The notes: generated from the letters alone by a model not told the origin. DNA of 64,000 nucleotides from Deltaproteobacteria bacterium (GCA_029262375.1 JAJCZM010000016.1:1-64000); one strand, 5' to 3'; shown: positions 32,964 through 42,393, counted from the stretch's first letter. Translations and numbers: made by a program.

Positions 32964-35729
32964 TCAGTTGAAGGCGCCAAGACGCCGATTCGCGTCTTCT
33001 AGTCGATCGCTCAAAATTCTCGCGATATTCAGGAAAAACCGCGAGGCGAATCGTGGGTACCGTCCGCGCAAACGACGCAGGAAGTCCTCGTCAATGACCA
33101 GGACTTCAACCGCGCCCGTGGCCACGACATCCGCCGAACGGACGGCACTTCTCAGCAACGCCATCTCTCCCAACACATCGCCGCGCCGCAACGTCGCGAG
33201 CACGGTCTCACCATCGGTTCCACGAACCTGCGCTTCGCCTTCGAGGACTAGATACATCTCTCGTCCGGGATCGCCTCGCTTGACGATCGGCTCCTCGTCT
33301 TCGAACGATCGCAACGTTCCCATCAAGACGATCAGACGAACCGCGAGGCCGTTGAGGCCGTGGAACAAGGAGATCGTCTTCTGCGGACTCGGACCGAGGC
33401 TCTTCGCCACCAGATCCCAAACGCTGATGACCGGTACGTTCGCCAGTAGCGCCGGCAACAGAATCAGATTGGCCGCCATTGCCGTCAGCATGGTCATCGC
33501 CGAGAGCCAGCCGAACTGACTGATGAGCGCGAAGTCTGACAACAGCATCACGAGAAAGCCGGCGGTTAACGTGAATGACGTCGCAATGACCGGACGACCG
33601 ACTTCGTCCATGGTGAGCAGCAATGCCTCACGCTGGTTCGGCGCCGTCTTCACGACACGCGCCAAGTGCGCCATGTAGTGGATCGTATCGTCTACGGCGA
33701 TCCCCAGAGCTACCGCAGCGATAATGCTGGTCGCGATGTTCAGCTGGACACCTGACCAACCCATGACACCGAAGAAAATGAGTACCGGCAAAACGTTGGG
33801 GAGCATCGCGGCGACGCCCACGCGAAGCGAAAGGAACAGTACGGTCAGAACGCAGAGGATGACGGCGAAGGCTAATAAGAGACTTTCGATCTGTCCGCTG
33901 AGCACGCGGTCGGAGACCTCGGCAACGACCACCGGATTACCGGTTGGCCGAACCTCGACGCCCAGTGGGAAGACCGCGCCGGCGTAGGCCATCATGTCGG
34001 CGACGAGTTTCTTGATCGCTAGTGAGCCGCTCACGTTCGTTCGCACCGTGATGCGAAGTCGCTTGAACTCACTGTCGATCACACCTGAAAATGTCGCCGG
34101 ACTGAGCGAAACGAGTTCAAATATCTCGGGGAGCTGCTCCTTGGGCGAGTCCCAAAAGCTAGGCGCAGCGCCGTGCTCTACCAGTTCGCCCTTCTCATCG
34201 ACCGTGAAGTCACCTTCGCCGGCTGCCTGTAGACCGAGGTCGAGCTCTTCGAGGTAGTCGATCAACGAGATGGTCGCATCGACTTCGTCGAATCCTTCGA
34301 CAAAGTCCTGGAACTCTTTCACCTGGCGCAGGGGCACGATCGATCTGAAATAATTCGCCACCGGCGCCGTAATAACGATGCTCACGGGATTTGCGCCGGC
34401 AAGTTTCTCGCTGACCATGCGGTTCGCGACCGCCACGTCGGAGTCCTCGCGGAACGCACTGAGAAAGTCGGTATCGACCTGAATGCGCGCCGAGCCTGCG
34501 AGCGCAAGACCACCAAGTACGATGACAACAAAGAAGACGGAACGGCGCCGGTCCACACCCACTTCCGCGATCTTGGTAGCCAGCCGATCGATCCACGGCT
34601 TCTCGCCGCCTTCGGCGACAGCGGCAGTCGACGGCCTCACTCGCTCAGGCAGGGCGAAGAACGCCAGCGGTAGTCCGAACAGACAGCCCAACGCCATGAT
34701 GATGATTCCGGCGACGGCGAAGAGGCCTAGTCTGGCGATCGCGGGGATCGGGTGCAGAGCGAGCGAGCCAAAGCCGATTGCCGTCGTGAGTGCCGATACC
34801 GAAATCGGAAGTCCCACGTTCGCCAGCGTGGCCTGCATGCCGTCCTCGCCCGACTTGCCGCCTAGATCGAGAATCGTGCCCGTGACGTGGATCGAATAGG
34901 ATCCGCCGATCACCAGCAGCAGCGTCGGCAATACAAGCGTCGGCAAGGTAATGGGCGCGCCCAGCCAGCCCATGGTCCCCAACAGTGCGGCCACGCCGAT
35001 CGCGATCGAAGCCAAAGGTAGGAAGATGGCACGCAGCGAACGGAATGCGAGCCAAAGAACGACCATCATTCCGAGCAGACTCAGCGGCAAAAATCGCAGC
35101 AAGTCGGCGCGCATTGAACGCACCGCCTGAACGCGAATGTGTGAGATACCGGTGTAGTAGATCTCGGCAGGCCCCTCGTAGCCATCGAGAATCACGCCGA
35201 TCTCTTCATCGATGCGAGCTTGCTGCTGTCCCTTCGGATCGAGCGTGAAGAAGATGTTGATCGCCACCGCATCTCCGGACGCGGATACGAGATGGGGCAC
35301 GTAGATGGGATTCGCGGCGACCCGCTCGCGCAGCTTCGCGGATGTGCTCGCGTTCAACAGCCCGCGCGGCAGAAGCGGTGGCGGCGTCAGTACGTCGGCA
35401 GCAGGATCTTTCGCCGTAGCCAGGCTGACGGCCTTCGCTACGCCCTCGAGGCGCGCGATCTGATCCGTCAGGTCTCGCAGGCCGGCGAGCACCTCGGGCC
35501 GGTAGATGTCGTCGTCGAGAAGAAGAACGACGCCGATCTCTTCGCTGCCGAACACCTCTTTCATCTCGGCGTAGAACACGCGCGCGGGATCGTCGGGGAC
35601 GGTCAGCGATTCGAGCGAAGAATCGAATCGGACCTGGGGAATCCCGGCTGCGGCCACCAACGTAAGCAGAAGTAGCACTGCCAGCCAGGTGCGTGGCCGG
35701 CGCCCAAGCATGCGAACAAACTTAATCAA
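32964..35729 (-). CDS. RND/MMPL transporter fused to a cyclic-nucleotide-binding domain
   Basis: A 921-residue protein. Residues ~1-765 are an RND (MMPL/HpnN-like, sterol-sensing-related) exporter: an N-terminal helix, a large periplasmic loop, five helices, a second helix and loop from ~390, and a final helix block with AAVALGIAVDDTIHYMAHLA. Residues ~785-905 are a CNB domain: GDPGREMYLVLEGEAQVRG, GDVLGEMALL and a following SAVRSADVV resembling the phosphate-binding cassette. Related exporters move lipids or hydrophobic compounds. The start may be this TTG (GGGGGA upstream) or an ATG at 35711. The CNB tail would be cytoplasmic and could gate export in response to a nucleotide. Confidence 0.88.
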   Translation of the reverse strand: MIKFVRMLGRRPRTWLAVLLLLTLVAAAGIPQVRFDSSLESLTVPDDPARVFYAEMKEVFGSEEIGVVLLLDDDIYRPEVLAGLRDLTDQIARLEGVAKAVSLATAKDPAADVLTPPPLLPRGLLNASTSAKLRERVAANPIYVPHLVSASGDAVAINIFFTLDPKGQQQARIDEEIGVILDGYEGPAEIYYTGISHIRVQAVRSMRADLLRFLPLSLLGMMVVLWLAFRSLRAIFLPLASIAIGVAALLGTMGWLGAPITLPTLVLPTLLLVIGGSYSIHVTGTILDLGGKSGEDGMQATLANVGLPISVSALTTAIGFGSLALHPIPAIARLGLFAVAGIIIMALGCLFGLPLAFFALPERVRPSTAAVAEGGEKPWIDRLATKIAEVGVDRRRSVFFVVIVLGGLALAGSARIQVDTDFLSAFREDSDVAVANRMVSEKLAGANPVSIVITAPVANYFRSIVPLRQVKEFQDFVEGFDEVDATISLIDYLEELDLGLQAAGEGDFTVDEKGELVEHGAAPSFWDSPKEQLPEIFELVSLSPATFSGVIDSEFKRLRITVRTNVSGSLAIKKLVADMMAYAGAVFPLGVEVRPTGNPVVVAEVSDRVLSGQIESLLLAFAVILCVLTVLFLSLRVGVAAMLPNVLPVLIFFGVMGWSGVQLNIATSIIAAVALGIAVDDTIHYMAHLARVVKTAPNQREALLLTMDEVGRPVIATSFTLTAGFLVMLLSDFALISQFGWLSAMTMLTAMAANLILLPALLANVPVISVWDLVAKSLGPSPQKTISLFHGLNGLAVRLIVLMGTLRSFEDEEPIVKRGDPGREMYLVLEGEAQVRGTDGETVLATLRRGDVLGEMALLRSAVRSADVVATGAVEVLVIDEDFLRRLRGRYPRFASRFFLNIARILSDRLEDANRRLGAFN

Positions 35730-35873
35730 GCTGACGTTTCCCCCGGACCCGAATCCCCCGTTCGAACAGCGGCGAAGGCAAGCGGAATCTTAAGAGAAAC
35801 CCTATTCGCCCGCCTGGGCGTAGACAAGCAACGACGGAACTTCTCGCTGCAATCGCAGCTACCTGCACAGCTC

Positions 35874-36704
35874 CTAACGAAGCTTGTCGCCGCGACGTCG
35901 CTTCTCGATCGCAACTTCACGCCCACCGTCTGCGAACCATCGAATTTGGCGAGCAACACCGCGCAAGACACTGAGCTCGCGCGGGTCTATCGCCGCACGT
36001 GACAGCATCGCGCGAAGAGTCGCCATGATGTGCTCGGGATTGTCCGGCGACAGAAAACCGATCTCCATCAACGCATCTTCGAGTTGCGCGAACATGGCTT
36101 CGATCTGGATCGCATCGGTTTGGCCGCGCAATTCGTCGCCATGCCCCACGTTCGCGCTACTTCGCATGTCGTGACAGTCAGCGAGCGAGCGCCTGAACTC
36201 GTACAGCGTCAGAACCACCGCCTGCGCGAGATTCAGCGAGAGGTATTCTTCAGACGTCGGAATGAAACCGAGAGCGTGACACGCACGGATGTCCTCATTG
36301 CTGAGACCGGAATCTTCGGGGCCGAACACGAATGCGGTCGGCATTGCCTCCGCATCGGCCACTCGCGCCAAGGCGTCACTCGCCCGCTGAGCACACAATT
36401 CCCGGATATCGACGGCCCGCTGATGGTAGGCCCCCGTGCGCGCGCTGGTGCCGATTACGTGCGCACAGCCTTCGAGCGCCGACACCAGATCCGACACTTC
36501 GACACGCGCTTCGTAGACATCGAGCGCATGCACCGACATTCGCGTCGCGCCTGCGTCATCGAACTCCGGCGCGACGACGAAGAGCTCGCCGCCGCCCATG
36601 TTCTTTATTGCGCGGCAAACGGAACCAACGTTCTCGCCTCCCTGCGGACGAACCAGCACAACACGCGGACGAAGCTTGGAAGGAAGTTCTGGATGGGTAG
36701 CCAC
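35874..36704 (-). CDS. trmJ: TrmJ/TrmH-like SPOUT RNA methyltransferase
   Basis: A 276-residue protein from the GTG at 36704 (MATHPELPSKLRPRVVLVRP). The SPOUT knot motifs are present: NVGSVCRAIKNMG (motif 1), FVFGPEDSGLSNEDI (motif 2) and SLNLAQAVVLTLYE (motif 3). A C-terminal extension of ~80 residues (IQIEAMFAQLEDALMEIGFL) is characteristic of TrmJ, which 2'-O-methylates position 32 of tRNA. A longer TTG-started frame to 36776 is possible but less likely. Confidence 0.88.
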   Translation of the reverse strand: MATHPELPSKLRPRVVLVRPQGGENVGSVCRAIKNMGGGELFVVAPEFDDAGATRMSVHALDVYEARVEVSDLVSALEGCAHVIGTSARTGAYHQRAVDIRELCAQRASDALARVADAEAMPTAFVFGPEDSGLSNEDIRACHALGFIPTSEEYLSLNLAQAVVLTLYEFRRSLADCHDMRSSANVGHGDELRGQTDAIQIEAMFAQLEDALMEIGFLSPDNPEHIMATLRAMLSRAAIDPRELSVLRGVARQIRWFADGGREVAIEKRRRGDKLR

Positions 36705-36787
36705 CGTGCCACAGTGGCGCGATGGCAAAGAAAAGCCCAGTCGGATGGCGGGTGAGCCTCTGTCCGACCGGGCCAATGCCGATAAGG

Positions 36788-37804
36788 CTAGTCGGTGCCT
36801 ACAATCTCACGGATGCGGCTCTTGAGACTCGCCGCGGCCTCGAGCGCTTCAGAGCGCTCCTTCTGGGCCTGTGCGACGTCGGCCTCGGCCTGAGCACGCA
36901 CGCTCGACAGTTCCACGCGTAGCTTGTCGATCTCCTGGCGAGCCTCCGCGTAGAGACGTTCCTGACGGTCGGCCTCCGCGAGTCGCTTGCGCAACTGGAG
37001 AAACAGCTCGTCGCCGCTATCGCCGGCATCGATACTGGCAAGATCGCCGGCACTGCCGAGTGATGCATCGCGGGCGGCAGGCTGAGCGGCTGCTGAGATC
37101 TTTTCGGCCTTCGCCGGCTTCTCCGCAGCAACGGGCTGCGACGCGTGTGCTTGCGCGGCAGCCGCCTGCTGCGCGGGCGCACCTGCGCCCGTGCTCGCCG
37201 CGGGTGCCGCCGCGGACTGCTCCTCACCTTCGTCGCCTACCATCTCGCGTATATTCACCGGTGTAGTATCCGGGGGCGGTGCTTCGCCCGTCCATTCGAT
37301 CTCAAAATCACATGTCTCAGCGCCATTCACGCGGCAGTTCGCGCCGTGCTTCACGACGACACTCTGCGCACCCGAGGCCTGCAATCTCTGTGTCAGCTCG
37401 CCTTGAATCGCGATGCAGACGTTGGCGAAACCGGGCATTCCGCCGTAGCGGACGGTCGCATGTCCGGGGCTGTCTACGGCAGCAACGAATCCGGTGCCAT
37501 CAGGGCTGCGGAAAGCCGCCGGAAGTTTCGCGAGGTTCTGCAAAAGAGCAGTAGTTGGAATGTAGTTGCCTTCGGGAACCGCGCGCTGCGCGACATACGC
37601 AAAACCGCGCGCGAAGCTGGTATCTCGCGGAGAGCGGCGCATCAGATCGGTAAATTCCGAGGACACTTCCTGTGTCCAGGGATACCACTGATCCGGATCG
37701 AAGCCGGCGTATCGTTTACGCTCGGCCTTCGAGAGTGCCGGATGCATCGCCGACAAGAAGCGAAATACCTTACCCGATAACTGAGGAGCCTCTGTGTTCG
37801 TCAC
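36788..37804 (-). CDS. V4R-like domain protein with C-terminal coiled coil
   Basis: A 338-residue cytoplasmic protein starting at GTG. Residues ~15-170 look like the 4-vinyl-reductase/heme-NO-binding-like fold as used in myxobacterial sensor proteins: HATVRYGGMPGFANVCIAIQ and GANCRVNGAETCDFEIEW, the latter with the Cys pair and closing Trp typical of V4R. Residues ~185-255 are an Ala/Gln/Pro linker. Residues ~265-338 are a long charged helix (RLAEADRQERLYAEARQEID) predicted to form a coiled coil. It may be a small-ligand sensor that dimerises through the tail. The domain assignment is by pattern only. An isolated promoter lies upstream. Confidence 0.55.
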   Translation of the reverse strand: MTNTEAPQLSGKVFRFLSAMHPALSKAERKRYAGFDPDQWYPWTQEVSSEFTDLMRRSPRDTSFARGFAYVAQRAVPEGNYIPTTALLQNLAKLPAAFRSPDGTGFVAAVDSPGHATVRYGGMPGFANVCIAIQGELTQRLQASGAQSVVVKHGANCRVNGAETCDFEIEWTGEAPPPDTTPVNIREMVGDEGEEQSAAAPAASTGAGAPAQQAAAAQAHASQPVAAEKPAKAEKISAAAQPAARDASLGSAGDLASIDAGDSGDELFLQLRKRLAEADRQERLYAEARQEIDKLRVELSSVRAQAEADVAQAQKERSEALEAAASLKSRIREIVGTD

Positions 37805-37887
37805 CGTTGCGAACCCCCATCCACACCTATTTGCAGCGCGGTTATGACCTGTCGCCGCCCGTGCAGCCGTCGGTCGTTCGTCGATCC

Positions 37888-37919
37888 ATTATATAACGAC
37901 GACGAGTTGTTGCGTTCAA
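37888..37919 (-). promoter_or_regulatory. Probable sigma70 promoter for the V4R-like gene
   Basis: Read on the minus strand: TTGAAC (37919-37914), a 17-bp spacer and TTATAT (37896-37891), followed at once by AAT so that TATAAT is also present with a 20-bp spacer. The expected start is about 75 nt before the GTG at 37804. The rest of the 37805-38029 gap shows nothing else. Confidence 0.5.
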
Positions 37920-38029
37920 AAAGCATAAAATCTTCGCGGCCGAGCATTGAGCTTTGACACTCGGCACATCGCACGTACGCAAATGCGATCACGCCCGGGC
38001 ACTGTTGCTCTCATCACCGACGAGCCGAA

Positions 38030-39184
38030 TCAAGCGCAAGCGCGATGATGGATGCGTTCTAAGGGTTCGAGCGCACGCGTCAGACGCGCCATCCCGTTGA
38101 ATATCCCGCCTGCGTAGGCGAGATCGAGGATGCCGCCGTCGGAAAACCCAACCTTACGAAGCGCATGAATTCTGTCTTCGCGAATGGTGTGCGAGTGCAG
38201 TGTGAGATCACGCGTAAACCGCAGGCATCGTTCTTCGGCTTCCGATAGAGGCGTCGTAGCCCCTTCGCTAGCCGCGATCACATGATCGGCATCAATACCG
38301 CGCTGGCCGAGCCATGCGGCGCAATTCACCGCAAAGTAGTCGCAGCCCGTCAGACGCCCGACCACTAGTCCAATACTCATCCAACGATCGCGCGGCAACA
38401 CGGCGACTGCCTTCTCGATGGAACGGATCTGGCCGTCGAACAATTCCGGACTGCTCTCGAGAAGACCGAAACCGGGCGGAATGTCGTCGAAGCCCAGGTC
38501 GGACTTGAACAGGCGTTCGAGCGCAATCCGATTCTCTTCCGGCATACGGCCGACGACCGATTTCTCGGTGAGATCCAGACTCAGCGAGGTCAGCCGTGAC
38601 AGCAGAGAGATGGCGCCGCGGCGGCTACTCTCGAATCGGCGCAGTGCAGCCGGGATCTCCGGAATAATCCCCAGCGCATTCGCCATACGCGTAATCGCGT
38701 TGAACGCTGCAATGATCGAGACGATCTCCGCTTGCGCCTGGTAGTCGGGCCAGGCTGCTCCGAATGCCGCGACATCGGTCGGCGCGAGCGCCCTCGGATC
38801 CGCCGTCAGTTTGCGCGCGAACTCGATCGCAGCACGCTCGCCCGGGCCCAGTGAGCCGGCCTCTTCCAGCTTCCGCTCGACCTCGAACGCGTCCGGGCCG
38901 TCCATGCCCGTGGCCTGGAGGAAGATCATGTGGGAATCGGAGCAGTAGTCGCACTGAGCGACCTTAGAGACAGTGACCGCCAATAATTCTTTCGTGCGCC
39001 GGTCGAGATGACCGTTCCACATGCTGACTAGCCAAGAACGATAGATGCTCTCCATCGTCTCCGGACGCAGGCTGAATACCTGCATCAGATTCGGAACCCG
39101 GGGGACCTCGGTGCGAATCTCACGGTAAACGTGCGCTAACCGCCCAGCTGCCTGCGACGGCGGGATGTGCCTGATGTACGCCAT
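38030..39184 (-). CDS. Tandem AhpD-like (carboxymuconolactone decarboxylase family) protein
   Basis: A 384-residue protein with two AhpD-like all-alpha domains. The first has the redox motif CDYCSDSH (Cys78, Cys81, His85), as in alkylhydroperoxidase AhpD. The second has GCDYFAVNC (Cys281, Phe284, Cys288), so the C-x-x-C pair is lost and only one Cys of it remains. Proteins of this type have peroxidase or thiol-linked activity. It diverges from the tetR gene with a 125-bp gap, so the palindrome there may control it too. Confidence 0.8.
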   Translation of the reverse strand: MAYIRHIPPSQAAGRLAHVYREIRTEVPRVPNLMQVFSLRPETMESIYRSWLVSMWNGHLDRRTKELLAVTVSKVAQCDYCSDSHMIFLQATGMDGPDAFEVERKLEEAGSLGPGERAAIEFARKLTADPRALAPTDVAAFGAAWPDYQAQAEIVSIIAAFNAITRMANALGIIPEIPAALRRFESSRRGAISLLSRLTSLSLDLTEKSVVGRMPEENRIALERLFKSDLGFDDIPPGFGLLESSPELFDGQIRSIEKAVAVLPRDRWMSIGLVVGRLTGCDYFAVNCAAWLGQRGIDADHVIAASEGATTPLSEAEERCLRFTRDLTLHSHTIREDRIHALRKVGFSDGGILDLAYAGGIFNGMARLTRALEPLERIHHRACA

Positions 39185-39293
39185 GTGCGGAACGTCGAAG
39201 CCTACAGGATCACGACGTTTCTCGGGCAGTCAAACGCAAAATCGGCGCGCGCACAGGCTGCGACTCCAGCCTATTTGACACACTGCAACCAGA

Positions 39294-39311
39294 ATACTAA
39301 ACGTTCAGTAT
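39294..39311 (+). promoter_or_regulatory. Palindromic TetR-type operator over the tetR start codon
   Basis: ATACTAAACGTTCAGTAT is an 18-bp palindrome with one mismatched pair, centred on AACGTT. It ends inside the tetR ATG (39310). A TTGACA lies at 39275-39280, so the palindrome covers the place of the -10 box and transcript start. Size and symmetry fit a TetR-family dimer, giving autorepression; the same site could reach the divergent AhpD-like gene. Confidence 0.65.
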
Positions 39312-40002
39312 GGAAACGCCGCCGGACACCACGCCCGGCTCGCCCTCCGGCGCCGCGCCGAGTGGGCAGCCACTGCGCAAGGGTGCGAAATCCCAGAAAG
39401 AACTGGTCGAAATCGCCATCGACTGCTTCGCGCGGTACGGCTACCAAGGCAGCAGTGTAGATCGCATCGCAAAGGCGGCGGGCGTCACGAAAGGCGCCCT
39501 CTACTACCACTTCAAAGACAAGGAAGCCCTGCTCGCGGCGACGGTCGCAGACCGGGTAGCGGCATTCGAACACCGTGTACAACAGGCGGTTTCGGGCGCC
39601 AGCTGCCCCCAGGCGCTACGCCGGATCGCCTCGGTCTGTATCGACCATGCTCAGTTGGGGGACCATCCGCGCTTTGCCATCACCTTGATGGTCGAGTCGA
39701 TCGAGACCAACGCCGAGGTCTCAATCCAGCTGCGCGAGATGATGCGCCGCTTCCGAGCCTTCATCCGGAACCTGATCAGCACCGGCCAGGATCGCGGCGA
39801 GATCCGCCCCGATGCCGACGCTACGGCGGCGGCCGCCGCTTACAACAGCGTCATCCTCGGCGCCGAAATTCAGTATTACCAAGACCCCGACCGCTTCGCG
39901 TTCAAGCCGGCGATCGAGACCTTTCTCGATCAGCTACTGGTGGACCTCACCCGCGGTATGCCGACCACTGATGCAACAAGCGGCGGGGAGCTAAAGGAGT
40001 GA
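39310..40002 (+). CDS. TetR-family transcriptional regulator
   Basis: A 230-residue protein with a disordered Pro/Gly/Ser-rich N-terminus (1-25), then the TetR helix-turn-helix: AIDCFARYGYQGSSVDRIAK followed by AAGVTKGALYYHFKDKEAL (about residues 36-74). The C-terminal ligand/dimer domain contains the hydrophobic YNSVILGAEIQYYQD. It lies 7 bp before the first acyl-CoA dehydrogenase gene, so it most likely senses an acyl-CoA or acid and controls this operon and itself. Confidence 0.92.
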   Translation: METPPDTTPGSPSGAAPSGQPLRKGAKSQKELVEIAIDCFARYGYQGSSVDRIAKAAGVTKGALYYHFKDKEALLAATVADRVAAFEHRVQQAVSGASCPQALRRIASVCIDHAQLGDHPRFAITLMVESIETNAEVSIQLREMMRRFRAFIRNLISTGQDRGEIRPDADATAAAAAYNSVILGAEIQYYQDPDRFAFKPAIETFLDQLLVDLTRGMPTTDATSGGELKE

Positions 40003-40009
40003 ACCCGCA

Positions 40010-41095
40010 ATGATTGACATCCAACTGGACGAAGAACAGCAGCAGATCGCTGAGACTGTCACCTCGTTCGCGAAACAGCAGATCCGCGTCGCCGCGCGCG
40101 AAGCCGACGAGAACAACACCGTACCGGCGTCTGTCATCGATCAGGCATGGGGACTTGGACTGATTCAAAACGCCATCCCGGAAGCCTACGGCGGCTACGG
40201 AGCAGACGCTTCGGCCGTGACGGGCACCGTCATCGCTGAGGGGCTCGCCGAGGGCGACCTCGCCATCGCGATGCACGCGCTTTCGCCGAAGCTGGTCGTC
40301 GATCCTGTGCTCCATCTAGGCAACGACGAACAGAAGCAGCGTATCTTACCGACCTACACCGGCGAAAAGTTCGCAGCCGGCTCGGCCGCGGTCAGCGAGC
40401 CGCGTTGGAACTTCTCTGTCTCAACGATGACCACAACCGCCAAGTCCGACGGTGGCGACTACGTGCTCAACGGCAACAAGTGTCTGGTCGCGTTGGCGAA
40501 GGACGCACCGTTCACGATCGTGTACGCAAAGGACGACAACGGAGTCGTTGGCGCGTTCATCGTCGAGCAGGGCACGGCCGGCTACAATGTAGGTGAGCGC
40601 GAAGCGAACCTCGGCCTCCGCGCGCTAGCAACCTACGAAGTCGCGCTGGAAGACTGCAAAGTACCCGCTGCGAATCGGATCGGCACGGACGCTCAGCCCA
40701 TGCTGCGTCGCGCTCGCGTCGCGCAGGCCGCGATGGCGGTCGGCGTTGCGAAAGCCTCGCTCGACTATGCGATCGTGTACGCGAAGGATCGCGAAGTGTT
40801 CGGCGTAAAGGTCGCACAGAAACAGGCTATCGCGTTCATGCTCGCCGATATGGCAATCGACGTAGATGCTGCGCGACTTCTCGCGTGGGAAGCCGCCTGG
40901 CTAATAGACGAAGGCGAAGAGCACATGCGCGAGGTCGCACTGGCCGACCAGTTTGCCGCCGACGCAGTCATGACAATCACCGACAACGGCATTCAGGTTC
41001 TTGGCGGACACGGTTTCATCCGAGACCACCCCTCGGAACTTTGGGCACGCAACGGTCGCGGCTTCGTGACTTTCGAAGGCCTGGCCTCGGTCTAG
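40010..41095 (+). CDS. Acyl-CoA dehydrogenase, C-terminally short
   Basis: A 361-residue FAD enzyme: EEQQQIAETVTSFAKQ at the N-terminus, AAVSEPRWNFS in the middle where FAD-contact residues usually lie, and QVLGGHGFIRDHP near the end. The chain stops at VTFEGLASV, just after the Glu equivalent to the catalytic base (usual Y-E-G-T), so the last ~20 residues of a normal ACAD are missing. The ribosome site AAAGGAG precedes the ATG. It is the second gene of the TetR-ACAD-ACAD operon, and a paired, heteromeric ACAD with the next gene product is likely. Confidence 0.88.
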   Translation: MIDIQLDEEQQQIAETVTSFAKQQIRVAAREADENNTVPASVIDQAWGLGLIQNAIPEAYGGYGADASAVTGTVIAEGLAEGDLAIAMHALSPKLVVDPVLHLGNDEQKQRILPTYTGEKFAAGSAAVSEPRWNFSVSTMTTTAKSDGGDYVLNGNKCLVALAKDAPFTIVYAKDDNGVVGAFIVEQGTAGYNVGEREANLGLRALATYEVALEDCKVPAANRIGTDAQPMLRRARVAQAAMAVGVAKASLDYAIVYAKDREVFGVKVAQKQAIAFMLADMAIDVDAARLLAWEAAWLIDEGEEHMREVALADQFAADAVMTITDNGIQVLGGHGFIRDHPSELWARNGRGFVTFEGLASV

Positions 41096-41114
41096 GGTTC
41101 AAGGAGTTAGCACA

Positions 41115-42368
41115 ATGAATTTCAAACTCTCCGAAGCAGCTACACAACGTAGAGACATCATGCGCATGGCCGCCGAAGGTCTGATGCGCCCGATCGCGCG
41201 ACAGTACGACGAAGAAGAACACACCGACGCGTGGGACTTCTTCAACGCGATGTGGGAAGCGTCGAAATCGAATCGCGACGCGGCGTCAATGACCGGCGAA
41301 GGCAACGCGGACAAGAAAGAGAAGAGCAGCGGCGAGACAAAGCGCAAGCGCCGCGAAAACACGCTGATGTCGGCAGTTCAAATCGAGGAGCTCGCTTGGG
41401 GCGACGCAGGCCTGTACCTGTCGATCCCCAACCCCGGCCTCGGCGGGGCAGCCGTCAGCGCCGCCGGAACGCCCGAACAGAAAGCGCGCTTCCTCGGTAG
41501 CTTCCACGACGGCAAGCCCAAATGGGCCGCAATGGCGATTACCGAGCCTCACTTTGGATCCGACTCAAAGCAGGTAGCGACCACCGCACGCCGAGACGGC
41601 GATGAATGGGTGCTTAACGGAACGAAAATCTTCTGCACCTCCGGGCATCGCGCGCTCGAAAAGTCCGAAGGCTTCGTGGTCGTGTGGGCCACTCTGGACA
41701 AGAACAAGGGTCGTGCGGCCATCAAGTCGTTCATCGTACCGGCCGGCACACCCGGCGTGATCGTGACCAAGTGCGAAGACAAGTTGGGCATCCGCGCATC
41801 GGACACTGCACAGATCACCTTCGAGGACGCGCGCGTACCGGCAGACCACATTCTCGGATCGCCCGAGATCGTCGAGAAAGGCACCGAGGGTTTCCGCGGC
41901 GTCATGGCTACATTCGACGCGACGCGTCCGATCGTCGCCGCCAGCGGTATCGGCGTAGCCCGAGCAGCTCTCGACTTCGTCAAACAGGCTTTGGCGGATG
42001 AAGGCGTAGAGATCCGTTACGAAGCACCACAGTGCGAGATGACGGTTCTCGAGCACGAGATCATCTGGATGGAGTCGCAGCTACAGGCATCGCGCCTGTT
42101 GACCTGGCGCGCTTGCAACATGATGGATCGCGGCGACCGCAACTCGCGGGAAGCAGCCATGTCAAAGGCGAAGGCCGGCAAGGTCTGTACGCTCGTCACG
42201 CAGAAATGCGTCGCGATCATGGGCCCGCTCGGATTCTCTCGGAAACTCCTACTGGAGAAATGGATGCGTGATGCCAAGATCACCGACATCTACGAGGGCA
42301 CGCAGCAGATCAACCAGATGATCATTGCGCGCGATATCCTCGGATACTCCAGTTCAGAGCTCAACTAG
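41115..42368 (+). CDS. Acyl-CoA dehydrogenase with charged insertion
   Basis: A 417-residue ACAD with MAITEPHFGSDSKQVATTA (FAD/substrate site), WVLNGTKIFCTSG, and the full catalytic ending IYEGTQQINQMIIARDIL. Between the first helices, at residues ~50-82, there is an unusual Lys/Glu/Arg-rich insert (NADKKEKSSGETKRKRREN) likely to be a surface loop. It follows the first ACAD by 19 bp with AAGGAG before its ATG. Together they resemble the two-gene heterotetrameric ACADs known from steroid side-chain degradation, although here both chains keep the Glu. Confidence 0.9.
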   Translation: MNFKLSEAATQRRDIMRMAAEGLMRPIARQYDEEEHTDAWDFFNAMWEASKSNRDAASMTGEGNADKKEKSSGETKRKRRENTLMSAVQIEELAWGDAGLYLSIPNPGLGGAAVSAAGTPEQKARFLGSFHDGKPKWAAMAITEPHFGSDSKQVATTARRDGDEWVLNGTKIFCTSGHRALEKSEGFVVVWATLDKNKGRAAIKSFIVPAGTPGVIVTKCEDKLGIRASDTAQITFEDARVPADHILGSPEIVEKGTEGFRGVMATFDATRPIVAASGIGVARAALDFVKQALADEGVEIRYEAPQCEMTVLEHEIIWMESQLQASRLLTWRACNMMDRGDRNSREAAMSKAKAGKVCTLVTQKCVAIMGPLGFSRKLLLEKWMRDAKITDIYEGTQQINQMIIARDILGYSSSELN

Positions 42369-42393
42369 AGCGCCATACTCGAACCGAAAACGC

